64,000 nt of DNA from Ochotona curzoniae (GCF_017591425.1 NW_024464918.1:28486001-28550000), one strand, 5' to 3'. Counted from the stretch's first letter, positions 13,320 to 24,335 are shown. Notes: generated by a model from the sequence alone, not told the origin. A program made the numbers and translations.

Positions 13320-13642
13320 TTTTTTTTTTAAAGATTTATTTTTTTTTATTGGAAAGGTGGATATATAGAGAGGAGAGACAGAGAGGAAGATCTTCCGTCC
13401 GATGATTCACTCCCCAAGTGAGCACAACAGCCAATGCTATGCTAATCTGAAGCCAGGAGCCTCTTCTAGGTCTCCCATGCGGGTGCAGGTTCCCAAAGCT
13501 TTGGGCTGTCCTTGACTGCTTTCCCAGGCCACAAGCAGGGAGCTGGATGGGAAACGGGGCCATTGGGATTAGAACTGGCGCCCATATGGGATCCCGGGCA
13601 TGCAAGGTGAGGACCTTAACCACTGTGCCATCGCGCCGGGCC
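13320..13642 (-). mobile_element. Young CSINE with perfect target-site duplication
   Basis: A minus-strand full-length copy, from the poly-T tail to 'gcgccgggccc'. The flank ctacatactt is duplicated at 13310-13319 and 13643-13652. Confidence 0.95.
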
Positions 13643-13816
13643 CTACATACTTGTTTTTGACAGCTTCATTTCAGCAGAGATAAATGATGCAAGTCCGATG
13701 CCAAAGTGGGAGACAGGCTTTCATTCAACCTCTCCTTGAGAGCTAGAACCGAGTAAGAACCATTGCAATCAGGGTCTTTGATGACTGCAAAATCAGCTGG
13801 TTTAAATAGTAAAGCT

Positions 13817-14151
13817 TTGGGCCTGGTGTGATAGCATAGCACTTACAGTCCTACCTTGAACACGCCCCAGGATCCCATACGGGCGCTGCTTCTAATTCCA
13901 GCAGCTCCACTTCCCTTCCAGCTCCCTGCCTGTGGCCTGGGAAAGCAGTCGAGGACGGCCCAAAGCCTTGGGACCCTGCACCCGCGTGGGAGACCCAAAA
14001 AAGTCTCCTGGCTTCTGATCAGCCCAGAACCAGCCATTGCGGTCACCTGGGGAGTGAAGCATTGGATGGAAGATCTTCCTCTCTGTCTCTCCTCCTCTCT
14101 GCACATCTGTATTTACAAGAAAAATAAATCAATCTTGAAAAATAAATAAAA
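13817..14151 (+). mobile_element. CSINE with target-site duplication
   Basis: 'gggcctggtgtgatagcatag' head, conserved core and A-rich tail. The flank agtaaagct is repeated at 13808-13816 and 14152-14160. Confidence 0.92.
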
Positions 14152-14789
14152 AGTAAAGCTCTCGGCATTATTAAGAATTCCAGAAGTGCTTGTTAAGAAC
14201 AGGTACCCTCTGACACCTTAAGCAAGCTGATCAGCCTTCACACTAGACTACCGCTTTCCCTGGGTCCAGATAAGAACTGTGTAGCTTCCCCTCCTTTAAT
14301 AGCCCCTTCCTTCCCGCACTCACTGTTCACCCGCTCAAGATGGCTGCTTAACTCTGAGGTTTTCTTTAACCTTTCTCTGTTATGACACATTTGTCATGCC
14401 GCTGTATGAGGAAATGGAGTGATGACTGATATAAATTAAATGCTAACTCTTCTTTGCAAAAGCTGTTCCACTGGTTACACCTTATGAAGCTAACAGATGT
14501 ACATTTGTGGATGCCAGCTTGTACAGACTTACTGGATGGATGTAAACAGTGCTCGGGGTCTGGCCGGGGATCAAGGCGCTCTAGTCCCCGCTGGCGTGGC
14601 TCGTCTCAGTCTCTGGCTCCAGGTCCTGGGAGGCAGTACTTGTGGCTCCATGCCACTCATCCGGGAGATTTCATTGGAGTCACGGGCTCCTGGCCTTCAC
14701 CCAGAATCGGCAGTCATTTGAGGGATTGAAGCAGCATGTAGGAGACCCTGTCAGACTCCCTCTATCACCCCTCATAAAAAAGGAAAAGG
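14152..14789. other. Noncoding stretch; possible old SINE remnant at 14.5-14.7 kb
   Basis: At 14560-14720 the text 'ctctggctccaggtcctgg' and nearby GC-rich sequence may be a diverged SINE. No confident assignment is possible. Confidence 0.35.
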
Positions 14790-15119
14790 AGGGCCCAGCA
14801 CAGTAGCCTAGCAGCTAAAATCCTTGCCTTACATGTGCAAGGATCCCATATGGCTTGTGCTTCTAATACCGGCAGCCCCACTTCCCATCCAGCTCCCTGA
14901 CTGTGGCCTAGGAAAGCAGTTGAGAACTGTCCAAAGCCTTGGGAACCCACACCTCCACGGGAGGCACTGAGGAGGCTCCGGGCTCCTGGGTTTGAGCTGA
15001 ATCAATTCCGGTCGTTGTGGCCATTTGGGGAGTGAATCATTGGATGGAAGATCTTCCTCTCTGTCTCTCCTCCTCTTTGTGTATCTGACTTTCCAACAAA
15101 AAGAAAATAACTCTTTAAA
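14790..15119 (+). mobile_element. CSINE
   Basis: 'gggcccagcacagtagcctagcagc' head, core 'ggcctaggaaagcagttgag', and an A-rich tail. It is flanked by similar aaaaaaggaaaag sequences on each side, a likely target-site duplication. Confidence 0.9.
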
Positions 15120-15129
15120 AAAAGGAAAA

Positions 15130-15536
15130 GAAGCTCTTTTGCAAAATTAAGTAATAATTATTAAAAATTTTTTAATTATTGGGTATAGTGACATTGAAAT
15201 GAATACTAACACTATTGTTCAACTTTCAATGTCTACATTAACCATGAAAATATATCTACTTAAGTATAACACTTAAAATTAGTATATAATTTTATATTTG
15301 ATATTTAGGTAATATCAAATTCTGACATGTAAGTTGAAGAAATCTTCTATTTTATTAACCTCTTCTCTTCTCAATTTTGCAAATATCGCTCCTTTATAAA
15401 AATGTCCAAAATCTACATTCTCTTCTGTTGCTATAATCTATTTTTCTTTTGCTGTTTTGTATTCACATGGATTCATTTTTATCCCTATTCATTTTACTAT
15501 ATTTAAGACATGTAACATTATTTTTAAAGTTCACTC
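15130..15536. other. AT-rich noncoding stretch
   Basis: No recognised feature is visible. Confidence 0.4.
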
Positions 15537-15585
15537 TTATTCAATTGAAAGAATGATATGTACAGGGAGAAAGGGAGAGTGATAT

Positions 15586-15634
<49 letters not shown>

Positions 15635-15840
15635 GAGGGGCACAGAGAGAAATTCCACCTGGTGGTGTACTCGCCAAATGCCTGCAAAGCCAGGGTTGGG
15701 CCAGGTCCAAGTTAAGGTACAACTCCATCTTCCCGCAGGATCGGCATGGCGCATGTGCTTGAGCCATCGCTTGCTGCCTCCCAGAGTCCACACCATGGAA
15801 GATGTGCAGTGAGTAGGTGGACTCCAGCTAGGCACTGTCA
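15537..15840 (-). mobile_element. Old diverged CSINE carrying an expanded (CA)n
   Basis: 'cacagagagaaattccacctggtggtgtactcgccaaatgcctgc' and the following body match a degraded minus-strand SINE. The (CA)n at 15587-15629 sits where the SINE's pyrimidine-rich segment would be. Confidence 0.5.
15587..15629. repeat. (CA)n microsatellite
   Basis: A pure CA dinucleotide run of about 21 repeats. Confidence 0.98.
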
Positions 15841-16611
15841 AAATGGATACAGCTGTCCCAAGTGGTAGGTTCCTACCAGGTACCACAACGTCTGCTCTGG
15901 AAGTTGTAAGCAATTACCTAAAGAGTTGTTTGGATTTCATTGCTGAGATCCTTTTTTGCTTTTATTAATTTTTAAGGAAAACTTCATGGGCTGTCTATTA
16001 CTTAGGATTCTGTTTGCTTTTCAACTATGAAATGCTTTGCTTGCCATAGTGTAGTGGGCATTCAATGACATAGCAGATTAGCTATACAGCAAGTATGCAT
16101 CACAATTCCTCACCTGAAGAATTTCCTCAATGGAAGTTGCACAATCAATTGCACTTTATACAATGGTAATTATGCGAAATCATAATTAAATAATTCACTG
16201 GGGATATAGAGTTTCATGGATGACATCTATTATTTTGAACTTAAAAAACTATGAACCACATTCATTTGTGATTTTAACATTATTTTCTCATGCTGTGGAA
16301 ATGAGGATATCTCAGAATTCATACAAACACTTCAGGGCCAACATCATCTCTGTGTGCTGTGCATCTTTCTATTTAAAAAGTGGAGCACATGGATTTTTAA
16401 TGTTCTCAATCAAAATGCTAATTGTTTGAGGAGATGGAGATATTTATCCTGATTAGACATTACAGAAGAAACATATGTATCCAAAATGACATCTCCTGCA
16501 CACATTTTAAAAATATGTTTCCAATTTATTTTTACATTATATATTCTATATACCTATATAGAATAATAATAATCTTGGTTTATATAAGTATTGATCTAAT
16601 TCTGCAAACAA
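15841..16611. other. AT-rich noncoding stretch
   Basis: No recognised feature is visible. Confidence 0.4.
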
Positions 16612-16722
16612 TGCTTACAAAGTTCATGGGAAATGTCAATGTGTGGATTGCAAAAATATTTTGACACCTAATAAAACTTTTTAATTCATTTTCAATGAAC
16701 ATATTGAAGTACTCTGGAATTA
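16612..16722. mobile_element. Mariner-like MITE remnant
   Basis: Arms 'acaaagttcatgggaaatg' (16618-16636) and 'cattttcaatgaacatattg' (16687-16706, continuing to aagtact) are imperfect inverted repeats. They match the palindromic 'acttcaaaaagttcatgg' design I recall for mammalian Tc1/mariner MITEs. It has no coding capacity. Confidence 0.6.
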
Positions 16723-16805
16723 TGCTTCATACATCTGTCTGCTTTAGTTGTTGGACTCTTTGCTCAGAAAACGAATTACCACTTTGATGCATTCCATTTT
16801 GCTTT

Positions 16806-16960
16806 TAAAGACTGCTTTATTTTTATTTGAAAGGTGACTTTATAGAAAGAAGACAGAGAAGAAAAAACCTTCCACCTGCTGTCTTACTCTCCAAATGGTC
16901 ACAATGGCTGGAACTGAGTTGATCCAATCCACAGCCAGGACTGCAAAGAGTTTTCTGGGC
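16806..16960 (-). mobile_element. Partial old CSINE
   Basis: 'ctttatttttatttgaaaggtgac', 'acagagaagaaaaaaccttccacctgctg' and 'ctccaaatggtcacaatggctgg' match the 3' half of a minus-strand SINE. The head part is missing or unrecognisable. Confidence 0.6.
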
Positions 16961-17010
16961 ATACCCTGGAATTTTCTTTTTCTTTATCTTTTTTTTTTCA
17001 ATTTACTCTT

Positions 17011-17325
17011 TGAGAGGCTAGTGTGGTGCAGAGAGCCAAACATCTACCTGAAGTGTCAGCAGGTCATCTAGATGCCAGTTCTAGTCCTGACCATTCCACT
17101 TCTGATCCAGCTACCTGCTTGTGACCTGGGAGAACAAAGCAGGGTGGCTCAAGTCCTTTGGCCCCTGTAGCCACGCTGGAGACCAGAAAGAAGTCTCTGG
17201 CTCCTGCCTTTAGATTGGCTTAGTTACAGCTATTGTGGACATCTGGAAAGCAAGCCAATGGATGGAAGACTTCTATGTCCCTCCTCTCTGTGACTCTGCC
17301 TTTCAAATAAAAAATATATCTTTGT
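17011..17325 (+). mobile_element. Old CSINE
   Basis: 'gagaggctagtgtggtgcagag' head, 'cagctacctgcttgtgacctggg' core and 'ctgcctttcaaataaaaaatatatcttt' tail. Moderately diverged plus-strand copy. Confidence 0.75.
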
Positions 17326-17780
17326 TTTGAAAGATTTATTTTATTTTCATTTGAAACTCAGATATACAGAGAGGAGGAGAGACAGAAAGATCTTCAATCT
17401 GATGATTCACTCCCCAAGTGATCACAACGGCTAACGTTGAGCCAATCCAAAGCCAGGAGCCAGGAGCCCGGAGCCTCTTGCAGGTCTCCCACGTGGGTAC
17501 AGAGTCCCAAGGCTTTGAGCCCTCCTCAATTGCTTTCCCAGGCTACAAGCAGGGAACTGGATGGGATTCAGGGCTGCCAGGATTAGAACTGGCACCCATA
17601 GGGGACCCTGGCATATCCAAAGTAAAGGACTCTAGCCAGTTTGATAGATGGCCACAAATGTCTGCAACAGCCAGTGCTGGGCTGGATGGGCCAGAAGTGA
17701 GGAGCCAGGAGCTAGGGATTCTTTCTAGGTCTCCAACTGGGTGGGAAGGACTCGAACACTTGGTCATCATGTGCTGTCTC
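17326..17780 (-). mobile_element. Two adjacent minus-strand CSINE copies
   Basis: A recognisable minus-strand copy runs from 'aaagatttattttattttcatttgaaac' to about 17640. A second fragment (about 17641-17780) repeats the 'caacagccagtgctgggc' to 'gtctccaactgggtggg' part, so it is a separate older copy. Confidence 0.7.
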
Positions 17781-18229
17781 TAGGGATGCTATTAGGAAAG
17801 GGGTCAGATGAGAAGAGGTAAGACTGGAGCCAGAGCACTCCAAATGATAGCTTACGGTGCTCTACACAACATACTCCTTTAGCAGTTCTGTTTTAAGTAT
17901 GTCACCCTCTAATTAAATGCATTGTCATTTTCCTTCACTCAGCCTTATTAAAAATATTTAGACCAACCAATAGATATTTTGTTTCTGCTTCTTTTACTTA
18001 TTCTGTCATGACTCTTAAAGATCTGTTTCTCACAACTCTAGCTTTTCCATTTTTATTGCTTTGAACTGACCTGCATGGTTGTACAATTTCCAGTTTATGG
18101 AGCCTCACTAATTAAATGTAATAGTCTGAGGAATTATCTTCTATACATTTGTGTCTTTAATATTAAAACGGTATACAGATTCTAATTAATAGTGTCTCCA
18201 CTGGACAAACTCAATCAACTAAGGCAGTG
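17781..18229. other. Noncoding flank upstream of unit 1
   Basis: AT-rich sequence with no recognised element. It precedes the part that is shared by all FAM170A-like units. Confidence 0.45.
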
Positions 18230-18277
18230 GCTTGTGGCCATTCCGCAGTCATGGAATACTGAGTCCTTGGAATGGAA

Positions 18278-18287
18278 TGATGTCATC
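18278..18287 (+). promoter_or_regulatory. Conserved TGATGTCATC element, unit 1
   Basis: A CRE/AP-1-like palindromic core lying 223 bp before the exon 1 ATG. The same motif (one base changed in unit 2) stands at the same place in all four units. A promoter role is inferred; CREM/ATF-type factors recognise related sites. Confidence 0.45.
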
Positions 18288-18500
18288 AGTGTGTCATAAA
18301 TGAGTTGAGCTGCCCTGTAGCTGAGTAGATGTTGTACTGAGCACCTGACAGGACAGTGGTTAGGTAAAGGGAAAGCCTCTCATATGATTTTTGAATGTTT
18401 AAATTCCATTCCTCATCACCACCAACTCACTCCCAGAAGCCAACTTACAGGGTAAAAAAAAAAACCTAGCTGATGTAAGTAATTCTCCAACGACTTGACC

Positions 18501-18570
18501 ATGAAGCGGAAACAAAAGACAAAACATCTGGAAATCACATATCCCCCCCAGTCTGAAAAGACTTCAAGAG
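18501..18570 (+). CDS. FAM170A-like: FAM170A-like unit 1, exon 1
   Basis: The exon encodes a short, strongly basic N-terminus (MKRKQKTKHLEI...SEKTSRG) that matches the start of mammalian FAM170A (MKRRQKRKHLE, from memory). It ends after one base of a codon at a good donor, G|GTATGT, so the intron is phase 1. The basic run could serve as a nuclear localisation signal. The start is fixed by alignment with units 3 and 4 and by the sequence gacc before the ATG. Downstream exons of this unit are damaged (B truncated, C missing, D frameshifted), but the terminal exon at 23623 is open and in the matching phase. Joining exon 1 directly to it would give 260 residues. Family members are reported to be nuclear, testis-enriched zinc-finger proteins. 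Whether this copy is expressed cannot be told from sequence. Confidence 0.8.
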
Positions 18571-20100
18571 GTATGTCTGAGGGTGTGCTCTGGGCGCAGG
18601 GCTATCAGGATCTGCCCGTTGACAGAGGCAGACACCAGGGGTCCCAGCTGTGGTGGTGAAGAGGAGGTGAGAGAAGAGGGAGAGGCAATGAATGAAGGGC
18701 GTAGGAGAAAAGCAGCGAGGAGTATTCCTGGCTCTTGTTGATGTTTAGGGCCTGTCATACCCACATTACGTCATTCTTTGTTACTCTGCGGCAAACAGAC
18801 TAATTTATTTTTTAAAACTACCATTTCTTTCATTTTCTTAAAGAATTGGAAACGTAAGTAACGAAAAGGTTTCTATTCTTTCTTAGATGAAGAAGGAAGT
18901 GGGCCTCCTGGAGATTAGGAGACAAAAAAGTTTGAGTGCTTGTAAGATGGCTGCATAAGGAGCAGTAGAAGCCATACTAAATCTATGTACTAAGATGCAA
19001 ACTTTTGGTTTGGACTGTGAAGACTTAAATATAGGGATCTACATGAATGTGAAAAATCAGAACATACACAAACATGCAAAGCTGTTTAGAAATAGAGTGA
19101 AGTTAGCAGGCTCTCTGGTTAAGTGGGGCATAACACACGAATGGTTGCCATGGAGCTTAACAGCAAATAAGTTACCCCTCTGAGGATGGTGAGTTGTTTA
19201 GTGCAAGTAAAGGGACAGAACTTAGCCAATCTAAACAACTCAAGTAGCAACTAATACTTCCAAGTAGGATCTGAGATTTCCAATCAAGTTTCAGGCTCTG
19301 CCTGTTTGGAAGCTGCCTTTGACAGAGGCCTGATTGTGAAGCTGGATCCATTTCAAAGTCAATACAATTGGTAACATTCAGAGATGTTACTGAAGTATTA
19401 ATAATCAGAAGTGTAGAGCATAGTCATACTGACCCAAATAACAAAATACATAACAGCCCAATCTAATGCATAGGCCAACACACTACAACACACTACAAGG
19501 CCTAATCATCTATTTCAAAACCACATTACATCCCGAATTCATTGGTTAGAGACTAGGTCACCATAAATAATGCACTATGAATTTATTTCTTCTGTTAGAA
19601 TTCAAGGTTTATCATCAGGTCAGAAGAGCAAGTCTTCTCCATGTGGTAATTCATGGCATATAATTAATGAAATACAATCATGTCATTACAGGCAGCACTC
19701 AAAGGGACCCTGGAATATCAGCTGCCCAGTCGGCTGGAAAACTAAACAGCATGGTAGAGGACAGAGGTGTGTATGCTTGCATAGGACACAGGTCACTCTT
19801 CCATTAACTCAATCACAGCTCAGAACCAATTCCAAGGGAGGTTGATAGGTATGATACAGAGGCTCGGGTGGACGGTGATTGGCTAACACTGTGTCCACTG
19901 TTAATAAATGAAGCACACACTGCGAATACATCAGTCACAGTGTGTCCTGCCTCAGTAAGTACCACTCTACAATGAATGTTTTCGGCTGCAGAAAGTAGAT
20001 CTCGGCTCCATGAGGCAGTGTGTTCACAGTATCCATCATACAGCAGATTCTTACTATGTGTTTAACGATGGACCAATATACACAAACACCAGATATGAAC
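18571..20100 (+). other. Unit 1 intron 1
   Basis: The intron shares scattered blocks with the introns of units 2-4, for example 'agccaatctaaacaactc' near 19215, which corresponds to 'caacaatccaa' blocks near 38785, 50385 and 54990. It has no other recognisable feature. Confidence 0.5.
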
Positions 20101-20124
20101 CCTATATTTTTCCTAATTTCTCAG

Positions 20125-20152
20125 GAAAGCTAAATTTTTATATTTAAAAAAA
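20125..20152 (+). pseudogene. Unit 1 exon B remnant
   Basis: The acceptor context 'aatttctcag|gaaagc' aligns with exon B of unit 4 ('cctttctcag|gaaac'), and about ten bases match. The frame then hits TAA and similarity is lost. The rest of exon B and all of exon C appear deleted, since sequence matching the post-C intron resumes near 20690. Confidence 0.6.
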
Positions 20153-20324
20153 GGTTATGCTATGTAAATAAAAAGCATAAATCCCTGCTATTTCTCAAGT
20201 GTGGCATACAAGCTTTAGATTCAACAAGAAATTCTAAACTCAAGAAAAATAGTTAGAAGACATATGACATATCTATGAGACAAAAGTAAATCAAGTTCAA
20301 TAGATTTACTTCCTACTATGTATT

Positions 20325-20637
20325 TTTCTATAAAAATTTACTTTTTCATATTAGAAAGGCAGATTTATAGAGGGAGGGAGAAACAAAGATTTTCCATTTG
20401 CTGGTTCACTCCCCAAATGACTGCAATGGCTGGAACTGAGCCACTACAAAGCCAGGAACCACGAGTCTCTTTGGCTCTCCCACATGGGTACAGGATCCCA
20501 AGACTTTGGCTTATCCTCCTCTGCTTTCCCAGGCCACAAGCAGAGAGCTGGATGGGAATTGGGCAGTTGGGCCATGAACTAGTGCCCATATGGGATCCTG
20601 ATGCAGGCAAGGCAAGGGTTTATTGGGCCAGGTCCCT
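20325..20637 (-). mobile_element. CSINE inside unit 1
   Basis: A minus-strand copy from 'tttactttttcatattagaaaggcag' to 'tattgggccaggtccc'. It lies at the breakpoint where exons B/C of unit 1 were lost. Confidence 0.85.
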
Positions 20638-20689
20638 TACTGTGTATTTTTATAAATTATTTCAAAACCTGCACGTACGCCCTTGGGGC

Positions 20690-21010
20690 TCAGGAATTCC
20701 AAATGTCATGTGAGGCTAAAAAGATATTGGCAAGGTTGGATTCCCTCAGTGCTTCAGTTGAGAATGTCCTTGCCTCCAAGAGCTTCCTGCTCTCCTTGGT
20801 TTGTACACCCTTTTGTCTTAAATTTAACCTCTTACTTCCACTGTCTTATTTACCTTTCTGTCTGGTCTCCTTGACACCCTTCGTAAAGGATGTTTAGGAT
20901 TCCATTTAAGACCTTGTTACATAATGTAGGATAATTCCTCCATCACAACACCCTTCATTAGCTTTGCAAGTCCCCCTTCCTCACATGAAGGAACATTCTT
21001 TGGCTCTAGA
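20690..21010 (-). mobile_element. MLT1-like LTR fragment, unit 1
   Basis: A block aligned to the LTR in units 2 and 4. It includes 'cttcctgctctccttggtttgtac', a 'cttccactgtcttatt' block and 'ggataattcctccatcacaaca'. These match the reverse complement of an MLT1-type LTR as I remember it. It is a noncoding ancient retroviral LTR remnant. Confidence 0.55.
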
Positions 21011-21379
21011 ATTTATCAGTATCTGAGATGAGGAGCACGACTCAACTTTCCACAACTATCATTAAACGTGAAACACAATGACAGATACAGTCAGGTCAAC
21101 ACATACTAAAATGTCTTTGACTGAAAGTTGTGGGACAGTATAATAATTCCAAGATTCCCAAGCAGAAGCCACTCCAGAAAGGCAACATATGTATATTATG
21201 TACACCTTGCCAGCAATACCTGGCCCAAAAATATGTATCATCAATACTCATATTTTAGAGTTTGATAAGAACAGACAGCAGTCAGAAGTGCGAGACAGTG
21301 AACACTCTGCATTCTTCGAATCAAAGTTAAGATGCAGCTTTTTAATTTCCTTGAATGACGCCACTGTTGTGCAGCAGCA

Positions 21380-21610
21380 GCTGAACCTGTCACCTCATTG
21401 CTGGCATCCCATTTGAAAGTTGTTTTATGTCTCAGCTGTTTGACTTCTAATCCAGGTCCCTCATAACAGCCTGGGGAAAGCAGGAAAGATGATCCAAATG
21501 TTTGGGCTCCTGCTCTTCCATGTGGGAGATAGGGAAGAAGCTCATGGCTCCTGTCCTCAACTTGACTCAGCCCTGGCTGTTGTAGGCCATCTAGAAAATG
21601 AACCTGATTC
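21380..21610 (+). mobile_element. Old diverged CSINE
   Basis: 'gctggcatcccatttgaaagttg', 'cctggggaaagcaggaaagatgatcc', 'ccatgtgggagatagggaagaagctc' and 'gccatctagaaaatgaacc' match the SINE body on the plus strand. Confidence 0.65.
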
Positions 21611-22384
21611 TAAATATTTAGAAAACCTTTTATCTTACAATTAAACCATAATCGTGATGATACAGATAGTATAACCTCTGGTAATATTTCCCTGAAACAC
21701 AAGAAAGCCATCTTTATCTCAAGATGGTTTTTCCCCATTTCCCTTGAGAACGGGAAAACTCACGTTGCAGATGTCTTAACCGGACACTAGGGCATGCGGT
21801 GGTGAGTGAGATACTAGCACGTGTCTGACCCTCAGCGCCTGGCTCCATTACGGCTAACAGATCACAGCGCACACTGCTGGGGCCTGTACCTACGTCTCAG
21901 CAGGAACACACTCTTGTAGTGTCGGCACATGCTCTTTGTCTCTCGTTTGAAAATCAAGGCGTTATGATTCAAGAATAATGCAAAAAGGGACAAATGCTTG
22001 AATACACGAGGGAATGAAAACAGCGTTATAAAGAATAATATGGAGAAGCAACGGAATGATAGGTTTGTCAAAGAGACAAGGAAACACGTATTCAGTCTGA
22101 AACTAGCAAGTTTAATGTTGTGGGTTGCAATTGTGGGCATGCTGCTGACCACCAGGTGACAGGTGTGGAATGAAACATCTGAAGAGCTATCGGTGCTTTC
22201 TGCTTCTGCCTCCCACGGCAGGACAAAGCTCCTGTGACCTGGTGAGTGGGAAAGGGTTTGAAAGGGTCTACAAATGGCTGCCTCTTGCCCTCATTAACAC
22301 CCATAGACACGCATTTCTTGTGAATGGATACAGAAGCCAGGTGACGCCATGTTTCAACGTTCTCTGTCTTACTTTGCTCCCCAG
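21611..22384 (+). other. Unit 1 intron before exon D
   Basis: Part of this intron (22010-22160) aligns with sequence before exon D in unit 2 (42200-42370) and with 61510-61700 in unit 4, including 'tcagagaagt/tcaaagagac' and 'gtctgaaactagcaag'. It carries no other recognised feature. Confidence 0.5.
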
Positions 22385-22532
22385 GTTTCTGCACGTCTCA
22401 AGCAGATGTTCCTGAGACAGGTACAGTGTTCCTGTCTGCCTCTAGCCAGACAGAAGGCAAGAGTGCCTCCAGCTCAGACAGGTTTTCCTTTGTCCCTGTT
22501 TCAGAACAGCCACACTCTTGTTGATGAAGATG
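22385..22532 (+). pseudogene. Unit 1 exon D, frameshifted
   Basis: It aligns with intact exon D of unit 2 (144 nt) but is 148 nt long. It keeps the acceptor (ctccccag|gt) and donor (atg|gtaaag). The extra bases put the end out of frame, giving TGA at 22522-22524 just before the donor. The 'Ser-Ser-Glu-Tyr' core of other copies is changed to Ser-Ser-Asp-Arg. A new GT donor (gacag|gtacag, after 22420) exists only in this copy. Using it would make a 36-nt exon in phase 1-1 that avoids the stop and leads in frame into the terminal exon (272-residue product). So this exon is either skipped, shortened or dead. Confidence 0.65.
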
Positions 22533-23513
22533 GTAAAGTAGCGACAAAGGGATGCCTGAACTTGGACAAGAGGTGCAGCTGAGCTGTCTGCCCCATCCCT
22601 GCTCACTAGCTATCCCCTCAATAAAAGAAAGCAATCCGGGGCAGTGGGGGTAATTCCCTGTGGGTGGGACATGCAGGGGATATGATAGCAAGAACAGGGT
22701 ACAACGCCCAAGGACTCAGGAGCCACATGTGCGCACCGGCTCTATGAGTGAGCCATGAGCAGTGCTGACACATACAGAAACTGGGTCACAACAACGCAGA
22801 CTGACTGACACAGAACCAGGCCCACAGAACCAGTCACAGCTTCTATCGCTCCACACCAAGAATGGCTTCATTCACCATCTTTTGACTTATTCTGTCAAAT
22901 GTCTCTACTCTCCATCTTTCCCATTTTGTGGTGGCATCACATAGGTACAAAGTTGTACACCCATTCCTGCACAGAGTCTTTCAGACCCAGCCCTTTTTCC
23001 TAATCCTAGAGTGTACTGCATCTTCTCTTACAGATAATCTCTTTGAATTCACTGGTGCTGGATTAACTCCAGGAAAACCCTCCATTATGAAGAGAATTCA
23101 GTTTCATAGACAGCCTCTCTCTCTTCCATGTCCCAGCATTCTCAGCCCCTTCAGCCCTGCAGGGCGTGTTCTGAGATCTCACAGAGGCCTTCTTTATCAG
23201 ACTATCTGCATTCTGAGTGGCTAACAGAGCTCATGAGCTACGGCATTATTTGCTCACTCATAGCCTCATACTTTGAGCACAGATACACATGTGCGTTCAC
23301 TGGCACAGGACTATCACCAGATGTGTGCCAGCGCACATACCCACTCTCTTCAGACACATCCCACACTGTCCACACAAAGGGACAAGAAGAACACATTTCC
23401 CATGACAGTGACCATATACAGAACTCTGAAACATCATATTTTCTGCCCCTCTGTCCTTGCTATGTCAAATGTAGGGACATTCTTGGGACCATCTGCAACA
23501 CACCTGACTTCAT

Positions 23514-23517
23514 ACAC

Positions 23518-23582
<65 letters not shown>
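23514..23582. repeat. (CA)n microsatellite in unit 1 intron
   Basis: A nearly pure CA run of about 30 repeats, ending some 40 bp before the acceptor of the terminal exon of unit 1. Length changes here could affect the polypyrimidine tract region. Confidence 0.97.
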
Positions 23583-23585
<3 letters not shown>

Positions 23586-23622
23586 TGTTCACTTTTCTTA
23601 CATAGGGCATTCTCTTTCCTAG

Positions 23623-24335
23623 GCATCCATCAGTGCCTGACAGAAGCTCCCTGTCTTCGATTCTCTGAGACGCCCCTGCTCCAGTTCATTGAGCTCCAGC
23701 AGACTCTCTTGCCCTACCAGAATAACTGTTTTCATTACCATTTAGCCAACGAACCCTGTACGCCAGAGATACATAGGAGGAAGGAAAGGCAAATGAAAAT
23801 TTACTACACACGTGTCCAAAGAAAAATGCAGGTGACTGACTTAGGGAATGCAGAGAAAGGTTTGACATCTTCACCAAGGAAAACGAGGGTACAGGAAATA
23901 ACCTTTTCTGGGAAGATCCCGGTTGAGACTGACCTGCCTATTTTATCACCTTGGGATCTCCTAACTGAGAGTGAGTGTGGCTGGGATGTAGGGGATGAAG
24001 AGGAGATGGCGGAGGTGCTGGAGGAGGAGGAACCAGACGGCCCAGCCGAGCTTCCCCCTCTGGAGGAGCAGCCCAGGGCCAGGCCGCCAGAGTGGCTGCT
24101 GACCCCTGACAGTGGTTATAAGTGCTTGGGCTGCTGCCGCGTCTTCCCCAGCAAGGACGCCCTTCAGTGGCACGTGCAGCATGGGGTGGAGGAGGGCTTC
24201 AGCTGCCGTGCCTTCCACCTTGCCTTTGCCTGGCTGAAGAGCAAAAGGAGCATGAAAAATAGGAGACAGAAGAGAAGCATCCATTCAAGCAGAAAGGGAA
24301 AACGCTTTCATAGGAGGAATTCCTCGGGGAAATAG
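23623..24335 (+). CDS. FAM170A-like: FAM170A-like unit 1, terminal exon with zinc finger
   Basis: The acceptor ttctctttcctag is followed by an exon in phase 1 (G|GC Ile) that stays open for 236 codons to TAG. In order it encodes: a divergent leader; 'CTPEIHRRKERQMKIYY', matching the 'EERGMKIYY' block of FAM170A; a 'LLTESE' block; an acidic stretch (GDEEEMAEVLEEEEPDG); and then the family's finger, with Cys codons at 24123 and 24132 (C-x2-C), x12, His, and a following GFSCRAFH in which the last His may be the fourth ligand. The tail is strongly basic and Arg/Ser-rich. FAM170A is described as a nuclear protein; DNA binding is family knowledge, not shown here. The 202 bases at 24056-24257 are nearly identical to unit 2. 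An AATAAA lies at 24568. The exon is intact; whether it is spliced to a usable 5' part is uncertain. Confidence 0.85.

Noticed and set aside
15524..15913. 129-codon minus-strand frame with a Cys/Val run
   Set aside because: The run comes from translating a (CA)n repeat inside an old SINE.
23128..23622. A 164-codon open frame ending in a poly-His/Thr run
   Set aside because: It runs through a (CA)n microsatellite and intron sequence upstream of the unit 1 terminal exon acceptor; there is no family resemblance.
23961..24284. Opposite-strand frames over the two terminal exons (also 44149-44719)
   Set aside because: They mirror the zinc-finger coding exons; the plus strand has splice sites and the conserved finger.
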